64,000 bases of DNA from Streptomyces sp. NBC_01498 (GTDB lineage Bacteria > Actinomycetota > Actinomycetes > Streptomycetales > Streptomycetaceae), in assembly GCF_036327775.1 (NCBI RefSeq), contig NZ_CP109598.1:5902001-5966000 (forward strand), in the 5' to 3' direction. The position numbers were made by a program, and so were the translations under genes. The notes under the pieces were generated by a model. That model was not told where the DNA came from, made no database searches, and was given only the letters and a program-made list of their open reading frames with translations. This document shows, piece by piece, positions 43,629-52,500 of the stretch (the stretch's first letter is position 1; each line of letters starts with the position of its first letter).

Positions 43629-44903
43629 GTGTTCGGAATCGTGAGGCCCTGCGGTCATCGGCTCCCGGAAGGGCTCAGGACCGAGTGGACGGCTCATCTG
43701 TGCGGGCTCTGCCTGGCACTTCGCTCGGACCACGGACAGCTCTCCCGCATCGTCACCAACTATGACGGCCTCATCGTCTCCGTGCTGACGGAGGCTCAGG
43801 CCGGGTGCGACACCGGACGGCGTCGCACAGCAGGCCCCTGCCCACTTCGCGGCATGCGAACCGCCCCGGTCGCGAAAGGTGAGGGAGCGCGTCTCGCCGC
43901 GGCCGTCTCGCTGGTGCTCGCCTCGGCGAAAGTACGGGACCACGTCGCCGACGGGGACGGGCTGTTGAGGCGGCGGCCGGTGGCGCTCGCCGCGCGCCGG
44001 ATAGCCGGCGGCTGGGACCGCGCGGGCGCGCGCACCGGCGCCGAGCTGGGCTTCGACACGGCCGTGCTGGTCGACGCGGTCGACCGGCAGCCCGGCGTCG
44101 AGGCGCTCGCCGGACCGGGCACCCCGCTGCTCACCGTCACCGAGCCGACCGAGACGGCGACGGCCGCCGCCTTCGCGCACACCGCCGTTCTCGCCGGCCG
44201 GCCGGGCAACGCGGTGCCGCTCGCCGAGGCGGGCCGGCTCTTCGGGCGGCTCGCCCATCTGCTGGACGCCGTGGAGGACCAGGAGGCCGACGCCGCGTCA
44301 GATGCCTGGAACCCGCTCACCGCCACCGGAACCTCACGCGCCGAGGCCCGCCGGCTCGCGGACGACGCGCTGCACGGCATCCGGCTCGCGCTGCGCGACG
44401 CGGAGTTCGTCGACGACAAGCTGGCGCACGTGCTGCTGGCGCACGAACTGCGCACCTCCGTGGACCGCGCCTTCGGGACGTCCTCGTGCGCGCACCAGGG
44501 GCAGGCGAACGTGCAGGGCGGCAATCCGTACGGAGGCGGGCAGGGCGGCAATCCGTACGCGAACAATCCGTACGGGGGCGGCCAGGGCGGAGGGCAGGGC
44601 GGGAGTCCGTACGGCGGGGGCAGTCCCCACGGCGGCGGGCATCCGGGCGGGGCCGGTGGCTCGGGTGGTCCCGGTGGTCCCGGTGGTCCCGGTGGTCCCG
44701 GTGGTGGTCCCGGCCCGCTGCCGGGGCCGTCCCGGCCGGAGCGGCGCGGCTTCTGGGCCGGCTGCGCGGTGGCGATCGGGCTGTGCTGCACCTGTCAGCT
44801 CTGCTGCGCCGAGCAGTACGAGGGCCCGTGGTCGCGCAAGAAGCGTGAGGGCTGCTGCCGGGACTGTGACTGCGACTGCGATTGCTGCGGTTGCGACTGC
44901 TGA
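43629..44903 (+). CDS. DUF5685-type protein with Cys-rich C-terminus
   Basis: A 424-residue protein of unknown function. The N-terminal 290 residues are ordered and helical, with FGIVRPCGHRL and HLCGLCLALRSDHGQLSR (conserved Cys/His) and TNYDGLIVSVLTEAQ. Next come 100 residues of Gly/Asn/Pro/Tyr repeats (GGNPYGGGQ type). The end is extreme: about 17 Cys in the last 60 residues (LCCTCQLCCAEQYEG, then CCRDCDCDCDCCGCDC). Such a tail could bind metal or be lipid-modified. GTG 43629 has GGGGGAG 4 bases upstream; an upstream ATG 43590 lacks a ribosome site. It is divergent from sflA. Confidence 0.75.
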   Translation: MFGIVRPCGHRLPEGLRTEWTAHLCGLCLALRSDHGQLSRIVTNYDGLIVSVLTEAQAGCDTGRRRTAGPCPLRGMRTAPVAKGEGARLAAAVSLVLASAKVRDHVADGDGLLRRRPVALAARRIAGGWDRAGARTGAELGFDTAVLVDAVDRQPGVEALAGPGTPLLTVTEPTETATAAAFAHTAVLAGRPGNAVPLAEAGRLFGRLAHLLDAVEDQEADAASDAWNPLTATGTSRAEARRLADDALHGIRLALRDAEFVDDKLAHVLLAHELRTSVDRAFGTSSCAHQGQANVQGGNPYGGGQGGNPYANNPYGGGQGGGQGGSPYGGGSPHGGGHPGGAGGSGGPGGPGGPGGPGGGPGPLPGPSRPERRGFWAGCAVAIGLCCTCQLCCAEQYEGPWSRKKREGCCRDCDCDCDCCGCDC

Positions 44904-45832
44904 AGCGGCGGCTGTCGAGACGTGACTACTGAGGTGTGACTACTGCGGTTGCGCCTATTGAGGCTGCTGGGACCCGTCCGGTGGCTCCGTATCCATAGTC
45001 CGCCAACCCGGAAGGTCGAATTCCGGCCGTGCCCGGTGTGTGGCGGAGAGGTGAGGGCGGTGTGACGTGGGCCGTCCCCGCCGGTGCCGGGCCCTCGGCC
45101 GAGGGCCGGAGGGCGCCGCCGGGCCGTTTTCCCGCGTACGGCGCGAGCTTCGCCGTACGCGTCGGGAACACCGGGAAACGGGAGGCGCGGGCGCCGGCCC
45201 GGCGGTGAACCGGCCCTGACCCCCGGGGCGGTCCGGAGTGCGTGGGCCGGCCCGCCGACGAGTCCCGCCGGGGCGTTTCCCGCGACGTGATCAGCGGGTT
45301 GACCAGTCGCCGGGTCCGTTCCCCCGGTCCGGCCGTGCCCGCCGGGAGCGGCGGACGGTCGCGTGTCCCCGCCACCTTCCGCTCGTCGGCCGTCGCCCTC
45401 CGGCGCCGTCCGCGCCTTCGCCGCGTCTGCCGCCCGTCCCCCTCTTTCAGGAGCCGGTGAGGTGTCCTCGCGCGCGCTCCCGGCGTACTTCCGTTGCGCT
45501 TCCCGCGCGCTCCCGGCGGGGGAGCGGAACGTCATCTTCCGTCGTGTTTGGACGAGTTCGGAGTGGCGCCGGTCTGTCGCCCGTGGAGCGGGGTTGTCCC
45601 ATTATGTGGGCGGCGCGCGACAGTGCACGGCAACGGCGATTTTCAGACGTTCAACGGCGTTTCGGCCGGTGGAGTGGCCTAAAAGCGCCCTTGCGCTGGC
45701 GGATTGCTCATCCAATACTCCCTCAGAGCGCTTGTCAGGGGCACGGCATATCCGGAATGCGGACGCCTTCTGACTGCGCCTCACGGGCCAGACCACCCCA
45801 ATCGGGCCCCAGATTCCTTCGGAGGAACACAC
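44904..45832. other. 929-base region without a supportable gene
   Basis: Long GC-rich frames exist on both strands but show low-complexity Arg/Pro/Gly composition and no domain. Visible structure: a short duplicated GTGACTACTG right after the DUF5685-type gene, an 18-base palindrome at 45090-45107, an 11-bp stem with 7-base loop at 45133-45161, and a lower-GC promoter-like zone from about 45640 before sprB. A small RNA or unrecognised small gene cannot be excluded. Confidence 0.5.
45691..45719 (+). promoter_or_regulatory. Candidate sprB promoter
   Basis: TTGCGC (45691-45696), a 17-base spacer and AATACT (45714-45719), placing transcription start near 45726 and leaving a leader of about 105 bases before GTG 45833. 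Sequence-only prediction. Confidence 0.4.
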
Positions 45833-46732
45833 GTGAGGATCAAGCGCACCACCCCCCGCAGTGGTATAGCGAGACGTACGCGTCTGCTCGCCATCACCAC
45901 TGGTCTCGTCGCCGCCGCGGCCATCGCCGTCCCCACGGCGAACGCCAACACGGCCGGGACCTTCAGTGCGGCCCAGCTCACGGCGGCGAGCGACGCCATC
46001 CTGGGTGCCGACGTGGCAGGCACCGCCTGGTACGTCGACAAGACGACGAACGCTCTCGTCGTCGAGGCGGACTCCACCGTCAGCAAGGCGGAGATCGCCG
46101 AGATCAAGCGTGAGGCGGGCGCCAACGCCGGCGCCGTCCAGATCAAGCGCACCTCGGGCAAGCTCTCGAAGCTTCTCTCCGGCGGCGACGCGATCTACTC
46201 GCCCACCGGCCGCTGCTCCGCCGGCTTCAACGTCCGCAGCGGCAGCACCGACTACTTCCTGACCGCCGGTCACTGCACCGAGGGCAACCCGAGCTGGTAC
46301 ACCAACTCGGCGCGCACCACCCTCATCGGCCCGACGGCGGGCTCCAGCTTCCCGGGCAACGACTACGGCATCGTGCGTTACTCCAACGCCTCGGTCTCGC
46401 GTCCCGGCACCGTCGGCAGCATCGACATCACCAGCGCGGCCAACGCCACGGTGGGCATGTCGGTGACCCGTCGCGGCTCCACGACCGGCACCCACAGCGG
46501 CTCGGTCCAGGGCCTCAACGCCACGGTCAACTACGGTGGCGGCGACGTCGTCTCCGGTCTGATCCGCACCAACGTCTGCGCCGAGCCCGGCGACAGCGGC
46601 GGCCCGCTGTACTCCGGCAGCCGCGCCATCGGCCTCACCTCGGGCGGCAGCGGCAACTGCTCCTCCGGCGGTACGACGTACTTCCAGCCCGTCGTCGAGG
46701 CGCTGAACGCGTACGGCGTCAGCATCACCTGA
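45833..46732 (+). CDS. sprB: Streptogrisin B-like secreted serine protease
   Basis: An S1 (chymotrypsin-like) exoprotease made as a prepro-protein of 299 residues. Residues 1-38 are a Sec/Tat-type signal with basic start and cleavage near ANANT; the propeptide runs to 114; the mature enzyme would start at Leu115 ([14 protein letters not shown]) and be 185 residues, the same as streptogrisin B. Triad: His147 in TAGHC, Asp177 in GNDYG, Ser256 in GDSGGP. Disulfide Cys pairs are kept. GTG 45833 follows GGAGGA by 6 bases. A terminator follows. It pairs with a second family member 541 bases downstream. Confidence 0.92.
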   Translation: MRIKRTTPRSGIARRTRLLAITTGLVAAAAIAVPTANANTAGTFSAAQLTAASDAILGADVAGTAWYVDKTTNALVVEADSTVSKAEIAEIKREAGANAGAVQIKRTSGKLSKLLSGGDAIYSPTGRCSAGFNVRSGSTDYFLTAGHCTEGNPSWYTNSARTTLIGPTAGSSFPGNDYGIVRYSNASVSRPGTVGSIDITSAANATVGMSVTRRGSTTGTHSGSVQGLNATVNYGGGDVVSGLIRTNVCAEPGDSGGPLYSGSRAIGLTSGGSGNCSSGGTTYFQPVVEALNAYGVSIT

Positions 46733-46792
46733 GCACCGCCCCCGCCCACGGCACGCCGGTCGGCCACCGGCTGAGCCGTAGCAGAGGTTGAA

Positions 46793-46827
46793 CGAGTCCC
46801 CGCCCGTGAGCTCCGGGCGGGGACTCG
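46793..46827 (+). terminator. sprB terminator
   Basis: A 14-bp perfect stem (46793-46806 with 46814-46827), 7-base loop TGAGCTC, 60 bases after the sprB stop. Confidence 0.75.
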
Positions 46828-46930
46828 ACGCGTTTCCGGGGCCCGGCCGCCCCGGCCACCCTCCCGTTCGGGCCCGGACGCCCCTGCCGTCCGGCCCCGA
46901 ACCTGTCGCCCGTCCCGGCGTGGACCCTCG

Positions 46931-47020
46931 CCTGTCCGACCCCGAGCCCTCGGTTGTCCGGCCCCGAACTCCCCGCCTGTCCAACCCCGAGCCCTCGGTT
47001 GTCCGGCCCCGAACTCCCCG
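46931..47020 (+). repeat. Two 45-bp direct repeats between the protease genes
   Basis: Units 46931-46975 and 46976-47020 differ at one base. A decayed further copy lies just upstream. All in noncoding DNA of the 541-base gap between the two protease genes. Confidence 0.85.
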
Positions 47021-47177
47021 ACCCGGGGGTCGATTTCAAGACAGGACTAGTCCTCACCCGCTGCTGAAACAGTGATTGCAGTGAGTGTTTACGAATGGAA
47101 CGGCTCGGCTCTGACCTCCCCACGTGGACGGGTCGGGAGGGAAATGAACCCGTCGTGTGCACGTCCAGAAGTCGGCC

Positions 47178-47207
47178 TTGTGGGTTACTGGCGAGTTTAG
47201 GAATAGT
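47178..47207 (+). promoter_or_regulatory. Candidate sprD promoter
   Basis: TTGTGG (47178-47183), 18-base spacer, AATAGT (47202-47207). The arrangement equals the pnuC promoter (TTGTGG, N18, TATAGT). The leader to TTG 47274 would be about 60 bases and ends in AGGAGG (47262-47267). Confidence 0.4.
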
Positions 47208-47273
47208 GGGCGCCTCGTCCTCCACGTCATCGCACCCCACATGCGACGACGTGGCCCCCACAGGAGGTATCAG

Positions 47274-48359
47274 TTGAAGCACCGACGTATTTCCAGGAAG
47301 CGCGCGGCGATCGCGGGAAGCGCCGTTACCGCCATGGTGGCGGCGGGGATTTCCTTCCAGACCGCAAACGCCAGCGAGGGCTCCCCCGCGCCGGAGGCGA
47401 AGACGCTGTCGGCGCCGGCGGCCGGAAAGCTCGCATCCACGCTCGTGGGTGAACTCGGCGGCGCGGCGGCCGGTTCGTACTACGACGCCGAGACCAAGGC
47501 CCTGGTCGTCAACGTCGTCGGCGCGAAGGCCGCCGAGACCGTGCGCGAGGCCGGCGCGCGGGCGAAGGTCGTGACGTACTCCCTCGCCGAGCTGAAGGAC
47601 GCCCGCGGCTCCCTCACGGGCAAGGCGAGCACCCCCGGCACGGCCGTGGCCGTCGACCCGGTCTCCAACAAGGTCGTCGTCACGGCGGACAGCACGGTCA
47701 AGGGCGCCGCGCTCGACCGCCTCACCAAGACCGTCGCGAAGCTCGGCGACAAGGCCGAACTGAAGAAGACCAGCGGTGAGTTCACGAAGTTCATCGCGGG
47801 CGGCGAGGCCATCCACTCCGGCGGCGGTCGCTGCTCGCTCGGGTTCAACGTGACGGTGGGCGGCGCGCCGCACTTCATCACGGCGGGCCACTGCGGCACG
47901 GCGGGCAGCTCGTGGTCCGACTCCGCGGGCGGCGCCGAGGTCGGCTCCATGGTCGACTCGCAGTTCCCGGGCAACGACTTCGCCCTGGTCGAGTACACCG
48001 GTGCGGCGGACGCCCCGAGCGCCGTCGACCTGTACGACGGCACCACGCAGGAGATCACGGAGGCCGGTGACGCCACCGTCGGCCAGACCGTCTCGCGCAG
48101 CGGCTCCACCACACAGGTGCACGACGGTGAGGTGACCGCGCTCGACGCCACCGTGGACTACGGAGGCGGCGACGTGGTCGAGGGGCTCATCCAGACCACG
48201 GTCTGCGCCGAGCCCGGCGACAGCGGCGGCTCGCTCTTCTCGGGCACCACCGCGCTCGGTCTGACCTCGGGCGGCAGCGGTGACTGCACCTCGGGCGGCG
48301 AGACGTTCTTCCAGCCGGTGCCGGAGGCACTCTCGGCGTTCGGCGCCCAGATCGGCTGA
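47274..48359 (+). CDS. sprD: Streptogrisin D-like secreted serine protease
   Basis: A 361-residue S1 prepro-protease. Signal region 1-33 (basic start, hydrophobic [15 protein letters not shown], cut near ANAS), a long propeptide to 173 with two alpha/beta repeats, and a mature part from Ile174 ([14 protein letters not shown]) of 188 residues, the length of streptogrisin D. Triad His206, Asp235, Ser317. Residues [15 protein letters not shown] and [13 protein letters not shown] resemble streptogrisin D more than B. The start is TTG 47274, 6 bases after AGGAGG; upstream frame residues come from the leader. It ends at a strong hairpin shared with the convergent membrane-protein gene. Confidence 0.9.
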   Translation: MKHRRISRKRAAIAGSAVTAMVAAGISFQTANASEGSPAPEAKTLSAPAAGKLASTLVGELGGAAAGSYYDAETKALVVNVVGAKAAETVREAGARAKVVTYSLAELKDARGSLTGKASTPGTAVAVDPVSNKVVVTADSTVKGAALDRLTKTVAKLGDKAELKKTSGEFTKFIAGGEAIHSGGGRCSLGFNVTVGGAPHFITAGHCGTAGSSWSDSAGGAEVGSMVDSQFPGNDFALVEYTGAADAPSAVDLYDGTTQEITEAGDATVGQTVSRSGSTTQVHDGEVTALDATVDYGGGDVVEGLIQTTVCAEPGDSGGSLFSGTTALGLTSGGSGDCTSGGETFFQPVPEALSAFGAQIG

Positions 48360-48389
48360 CCGACCGGCCGTAGCACCACACGGAACACG

Positions 48390-48421
48390 AGCCCGGCCCG
48401 CCGGAAACGGCGGGCCGGGCT
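48390..48421. terminator. sprD terminator, GNRA-type loop
   Basis: A 14-bp stem (48390-48403 with 48408-48421) capped by GAAA and followed by TTTCGG. It also lies downstream of the minus-strand gene ending at 48476 and may serve both. Confidence 0.85.
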
Positions 48422-48475
48422 TTCGGTGTGCGCGGGGGCGGAGACGGATCGGCCGCAGGGCTTGGACGGCCGGGG

Positions 48476-49048
48476 CTACCCCGCCAGCCGGAGAACCGCC
48501 GTCACGTACAGCGTGACGGCCACGGCGAGGAGCAGGAAGCTGATCACGGTACGGGCCGTGAGGCGCCCGCGCGGCGCACCGTCCACGAAGGCGCGCGCGG
48601 CCGGGCTGACGCGCGGCGCCGCGTCGTCGCTGGCGGGTACTCGCCGGAGCGCGCGCTCCAGCGCGCGCCGGCTCCTGTCGCTGGTGAGCCCCAGACGCAC
48701 GCCTTCCCGGTCGCGTACGACCAGCATGTGATGGACACGTCCGTAACTGAAGCCGATGTGCAGCCGCACGCTCGTGAGGTGCCGGAGGTCCACGGTCCGC
48801 TCGCCGGTGAGGGTGCGGGCGGTCACCTCGGACATCGTGCAGCGGATCAGCCGCCACTCCCGGCACAGCTCTTGCAGCAGGAACAAGCCGATGATCCCCC
48901 CGGCGAAGCCGCAGACCAGGATCGCGCCGGGTGGTACCAGGTCCGCCGCCGCCAGCGGCCGGACGAGGAACGGGGACAGGATCAGGACGGCGACCAGCGC
49001 ACCCGCCACTCGTGCGCGGGTGCGTGCCACCGCCGGGGAGGTCGCCAC
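48476..49048 (-). CDS. Small membrane protein, last gene of the RHS cluster
   Basis: A 190-residue protein with two N-terminal membrane helices (VAGALVAVLILSPFLV; GAILVCGFAGGIIGLFLLQ), a soluble middle of about 95 residues (TGERTVDLRHLTSVRLHIGF, then HHMLVVRDREGVRLGL) that resembles a small beta-rich PH-like module, and a C-terminal helix (ISFLLLAVAVTLYVTAVL). GTG 49048 begins 2 bases after the stop of the upstream membrane gene, so the two are made together. No family recognised. Its place behind an RHS gene makes it an immunity-protein candidate (inference). Confidence 0.65.
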   Translation of the reverse strand: MATSPAVARTRARVAGALVAVLILSPFLVRPLAAADLVPPGAILVCGFAGGIIGLFLLQELCREWRLIRCTMSEVTARTLTGERTVDLRHLTSVRLHIGFSYGRVHHMLVVRDREGVRLGLTSDRSRRALERALRRVPASDDAAPRVSPAARAFVDGAPRGRLTARTVISFLLLAVAVTLYVTAVLRLAG

Positions 49049-49049
49049 C

Positions 49050-49472
49050 TCAGGGTTCGAGCCGGCGCGGACCGGCTGTCCGGCGCGCCCGGCGCGCGGC
49101 CAGCAGACCCGGGTCGGCACGCATGTGGGGCGGCACGACGAACTTCGGCGCGTTGAACAGGACGACACCGACCTCCGCCAGCAGGCAGAGGAGGACGACA
49201 AGCAACGCGACGGCGAAGCCCACGCCCACCGGGCCGTCCAGCCCCACGTCGGTGGCTCCGATCAGGAACAGAGCGGTGATGCCCCAGAGCGAGGCGGTGG
49301 TGAGCGCGAGGGAACGGACCTCGCCCCGCTTGACCTCCGCGCCGAACGGCAGGAACGCGAACGTGTCCACGAAGTGGCCGACCAGCCCCGGATCACGCCA
49401 CAGCTGTGCCACCCGCCAGGTCATGAAGCCGGACCCGGCCAAGAAGAAGAATCCGATGAAGTACGCCACCAC
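49050..49472 (-). CDS. Small membrane protein directly after the RHS gene
   Basis: A 140-residue protein with three hydrophobic segments: YFIGFFFLAGSGFMTW (4-19), ASLWGITALFLIGATDV (about 60-76) and GVGFAVALLVVLLCLLAEVG (about 82-101), then a basic tail. No known family. GTG 49472 has GGAAGGA about 5 bases upstream. It starts 122 bases after the RHS stop and is coupled to the next membrane gene. As the first gene behind a secreted RHS protein with a hydrophobic C-terminus, it is the best candidate for cognate immunity. This is position-based inference. Confidence 0.65.
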   Translation of the reverse strand: MVAYFIGFFFLAGSGFMTWRVAQLWRDPGLVGHFVDTFAFLPFGAEVKRGEVRSLALTTASLWGITALFLIGATDVGLDGPVGVGFAVALLVVLLCLLAEVGVVLFNAPKFVVPPHMRADPGLLAARRARRTAGPRRLEP

Positions 49473-49594
49473 GTGTTCCTTCCAGCGTTCTCTGGCCTCC
49501 CTCCTGCCTTCCGGGGGGAGGAAGCTGCCGGGCGGGCTCCGAGGCTATTACACGGCCCCCGGCGCCCACCCGGCACCCTTCAGACGTCCGGCTG

Positions 49595-52500
49595 TCAGCC
49601 GAACCAGCCCTTCATTTCCTTCCATCCCTTCGACATCGCGTTGTTGATGGTGCCCGTCGACATGATTCCCACGACGGCTCCGCCCGCCGCGCCTATCGCT
49701 CCACCGATGACGGTTCCCACGCCGGGTGCTATCGCCGTTCCGATCGTCGCTCCGAGAGTGGCTCCCACCTTGGTGGCGCCGAGCACCACGGCGGTGTTGA
49801 CCGCCGTCTCCGCGACCGTCAGCGGGATGTCGCCGCCGGTGGACTGGTAGTTGGAGTAGCCGGTGAAGGCGATGCCTCCGACGAGCAGTCCGCGGCCGGC
49901 GAACTGCATCGCCTTGCTGCTTCCGATCGAGCCCACCCGGGCGACACCGGGGTGGGTCCTCTTGGCCTTCAGGATCTGAGCCGACTGACGGTTCGAGCGC
50001 ATGTCCGCCTTGGCCTTCGCCGTCAGCCCGCCCGCCTTGCTGAACCCCTCCTGGATGTAGGCGCCCGAGGTCATCAGCCCGTTGCCGGCGTTGCAGAGGT
50101 AGTTCCAGTCGGACTCGATCCCGCAGTTGGCCGAGAAGGACACCAGCGGTACGGGATCGGGACCCAGCAGGAGCGGGGGCTGGGACGGCGGTCCGTGGAC
50201 GGGACCGCCGCATGCGGCCAGGGGAGGCACGCCGCAGCTCGGAGGCCCGTAGCCGCCACCGCCCACGCCGTAGTTGCCGCCTCCGCCTCCGCCGCCGCCA
50301 CCGCTGCTGCCTCCGCCTCCGCCTCCGCCTCCGCCTCCGCCTCCGCCTCCGCCGCCACCCTGGTACTCCGGGCACTGCGGGTTGTTCAGGCTGGGACACG
50401 GAGCACCGCCTCCGCCACCACCGCCCGAACCGGGAATGCCCCCGTGACACTCGATGAGGCCCTGAAGGCACTCGGGGACCGCTTCACCCGTCGGGTCGGC
50501 GAAGGTCGTGGGGTTGTTGTTGGCGTACGCGTATCCGTTGAGGGACTGGCCCTGTCCGGTGCTGAGTTTCGGATCGGCACTGATGAACTGGCCGATTCCG
50601 GGGTCGTACTCACGGGCGTCGGCGTGTGTGAGCCCGGTGTTGGTGTCGTTGGTCTTGCCGAGGAATCCCTTGTCGTTCGGCCACGCCCCACCGGTGTTCG
50701 TGCCGCGCTCGGCACCGAACGGTGTCGTCCGGCGCTTCACGAATGTCTGCGAACTGTCCGAGGACACCGCCAGGCTCTGGGTCCCCTGATGGTCACCGGC
50801 GAGATAGGAGAGCTTGTTGGCACCCGACTCGTTGCTCCGGACGGCGATGCTCAGGGTGCCCGAGGAGTAGGTGCGCTGCGCCCAGGTGGTGCCGTTGGCC
50901 TTCAGATGAAGCTCGGTGTTGCCCGTGTACAGGACGCGTTCGCCGTTCTCGGTGCTCCGTATCAGGAGTGTGCCGTCCGCGTCGTAGAGGTAGTCGGTCG
51001 TGTCGCCGTCCTCCGTCAGCTGGGCGAGCCGCCCCTCGGACGACCAGACAAGCTCCTGCGACTCCTCGGGGCCCGGCCGGGTGAGGGTGTTGCCGGAGGC
51101 GTCATAGGTGTAGCCGGTCTCCGGTGCCGTGCAGTCGGCGCTTGTGCTCGTGCCCGACAGGACGTGCGGGCGGCCCTCCTCGTAGCAGTAGGTGGTGGCG
51201 GTGTTGCCCGTCGACGCGTGCCGGGTCTCGGTGGTCCGCTGGCCGCCCTGGTTGTACGTGTAGTCGGTCCAGTACGGGGCGGGGCCGGCCAGGCTGCCCG
51301 CGCTCGGCGCGGCGGAGCAGTCCTGTGACGACGGCGTCCAGGCGCTCTTGAGGCGGCGGTTGCCGTCGTAGGTGAAGCACTGTGTCTCACCCGCGCCGGC
51401 GGTCCCGAGAGCGGTCGGGTCGGCGATGGCCGTGATGTTGCCGGCCTGGTCGAAGGTGTAGTTGAGGTCCATCAGCATGTACGGGTGGGTCTGGTCCGTG
51501 ACATGGCTGCGGGTGAGGCGGCCGGTGCCCTCTTCGAAGGTGTTGGTGACGTAGACCTTCTTGGCGGCCTCGGTGTTCGTCGTGCCCAGCGTGTACTGCT
51601 GGGCGCGGCCGAGGGCGGAATAGTCGGCGCCGAGCAGATAGCCCGTGCTGCCGGTGATCGAGGTGACCTGGCCGAGCGGGGTGTAACCGTAGTCGATGAT
51701 CTCGGACGGCAGACCGCCGAGCGCCGGTTCCACGTTGTTGCCCAGCGTGCCGTCGGGACGGTAGGAGCTGGAGAACGAGACCGTGGCCGGAGCGCCCGCC
51801 ACGACCAGCGGATCGGTGTCGGGCAGGGTGAGGGTGGTGGCCGTCGGACGGTCCAGGGTGTCGTAGCCGGTCACGGCCTTGGTGTACGCCTTGCCCGTCT
51901 TGCCCCCCACGTAGCGGGTGTTGGCGGCGGGCAGGCCCTTCAGGACGGAGTCGTAGGTGTACGCGGTCAGCTGGTGGGCGTTGTCCTGGACCCCGTCCCA
52001 TGTACCGGTCGTCCGCCCGATCTCGTCATGGGCGGTGAGGATGCTCCTGCCCCGCGAATCCGTGCTCTTCGTGAGCTGGTCGAGAACGTCGTACCCCATC
52101 GTGGACGTCCCCTTGTCGGGGTCGTTGACGACGGTCTGCCGGCCGAAGAGGTCGAATCCATAACTCCATTCGGCTTCGTCCGGCCCGGTGACGGCGCGTT
52201 TCTTGTCGTCCAGCGTGTGCTGGAACTTCGTGGCGCTGTAAGCGACACCGAGACCGCCGCCGAACTGGGCGTCGGCCGGGCTCGGACCCGCGTACTCGCG
52301 CTGCTCGACATCCCGGCCCCGGGCGTCGGTGAGCGTCCGGGTCGCCGTGCCGCCCTGCTGTGCGGTGGTCGCCGTCGAATCGCCCGTGTACGAGGTCGTG
52401 GTCGTCCACTTCGGTACGCCGTACACGAGCAGTTCGCTCGACGTGGCGCGCTCGGCACCGTCGAAGACCGTCTCGGTCTGCTTCGGCGCTTCCCCGTACT

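Noticed and set aside
44795..45535. 246-residue minus-strand frame after the Cys-rich gene
   Set aside because: Overlaps the 3' coding end of the plus-strand gene, has low-complexity composition and no recognisable start signal.
45363..45773. 136-residue plus-strand frame upstream of sprB
   Set aside because: Runs through the likely promoter, no domain, biased Arg/Ser/Pro composition.
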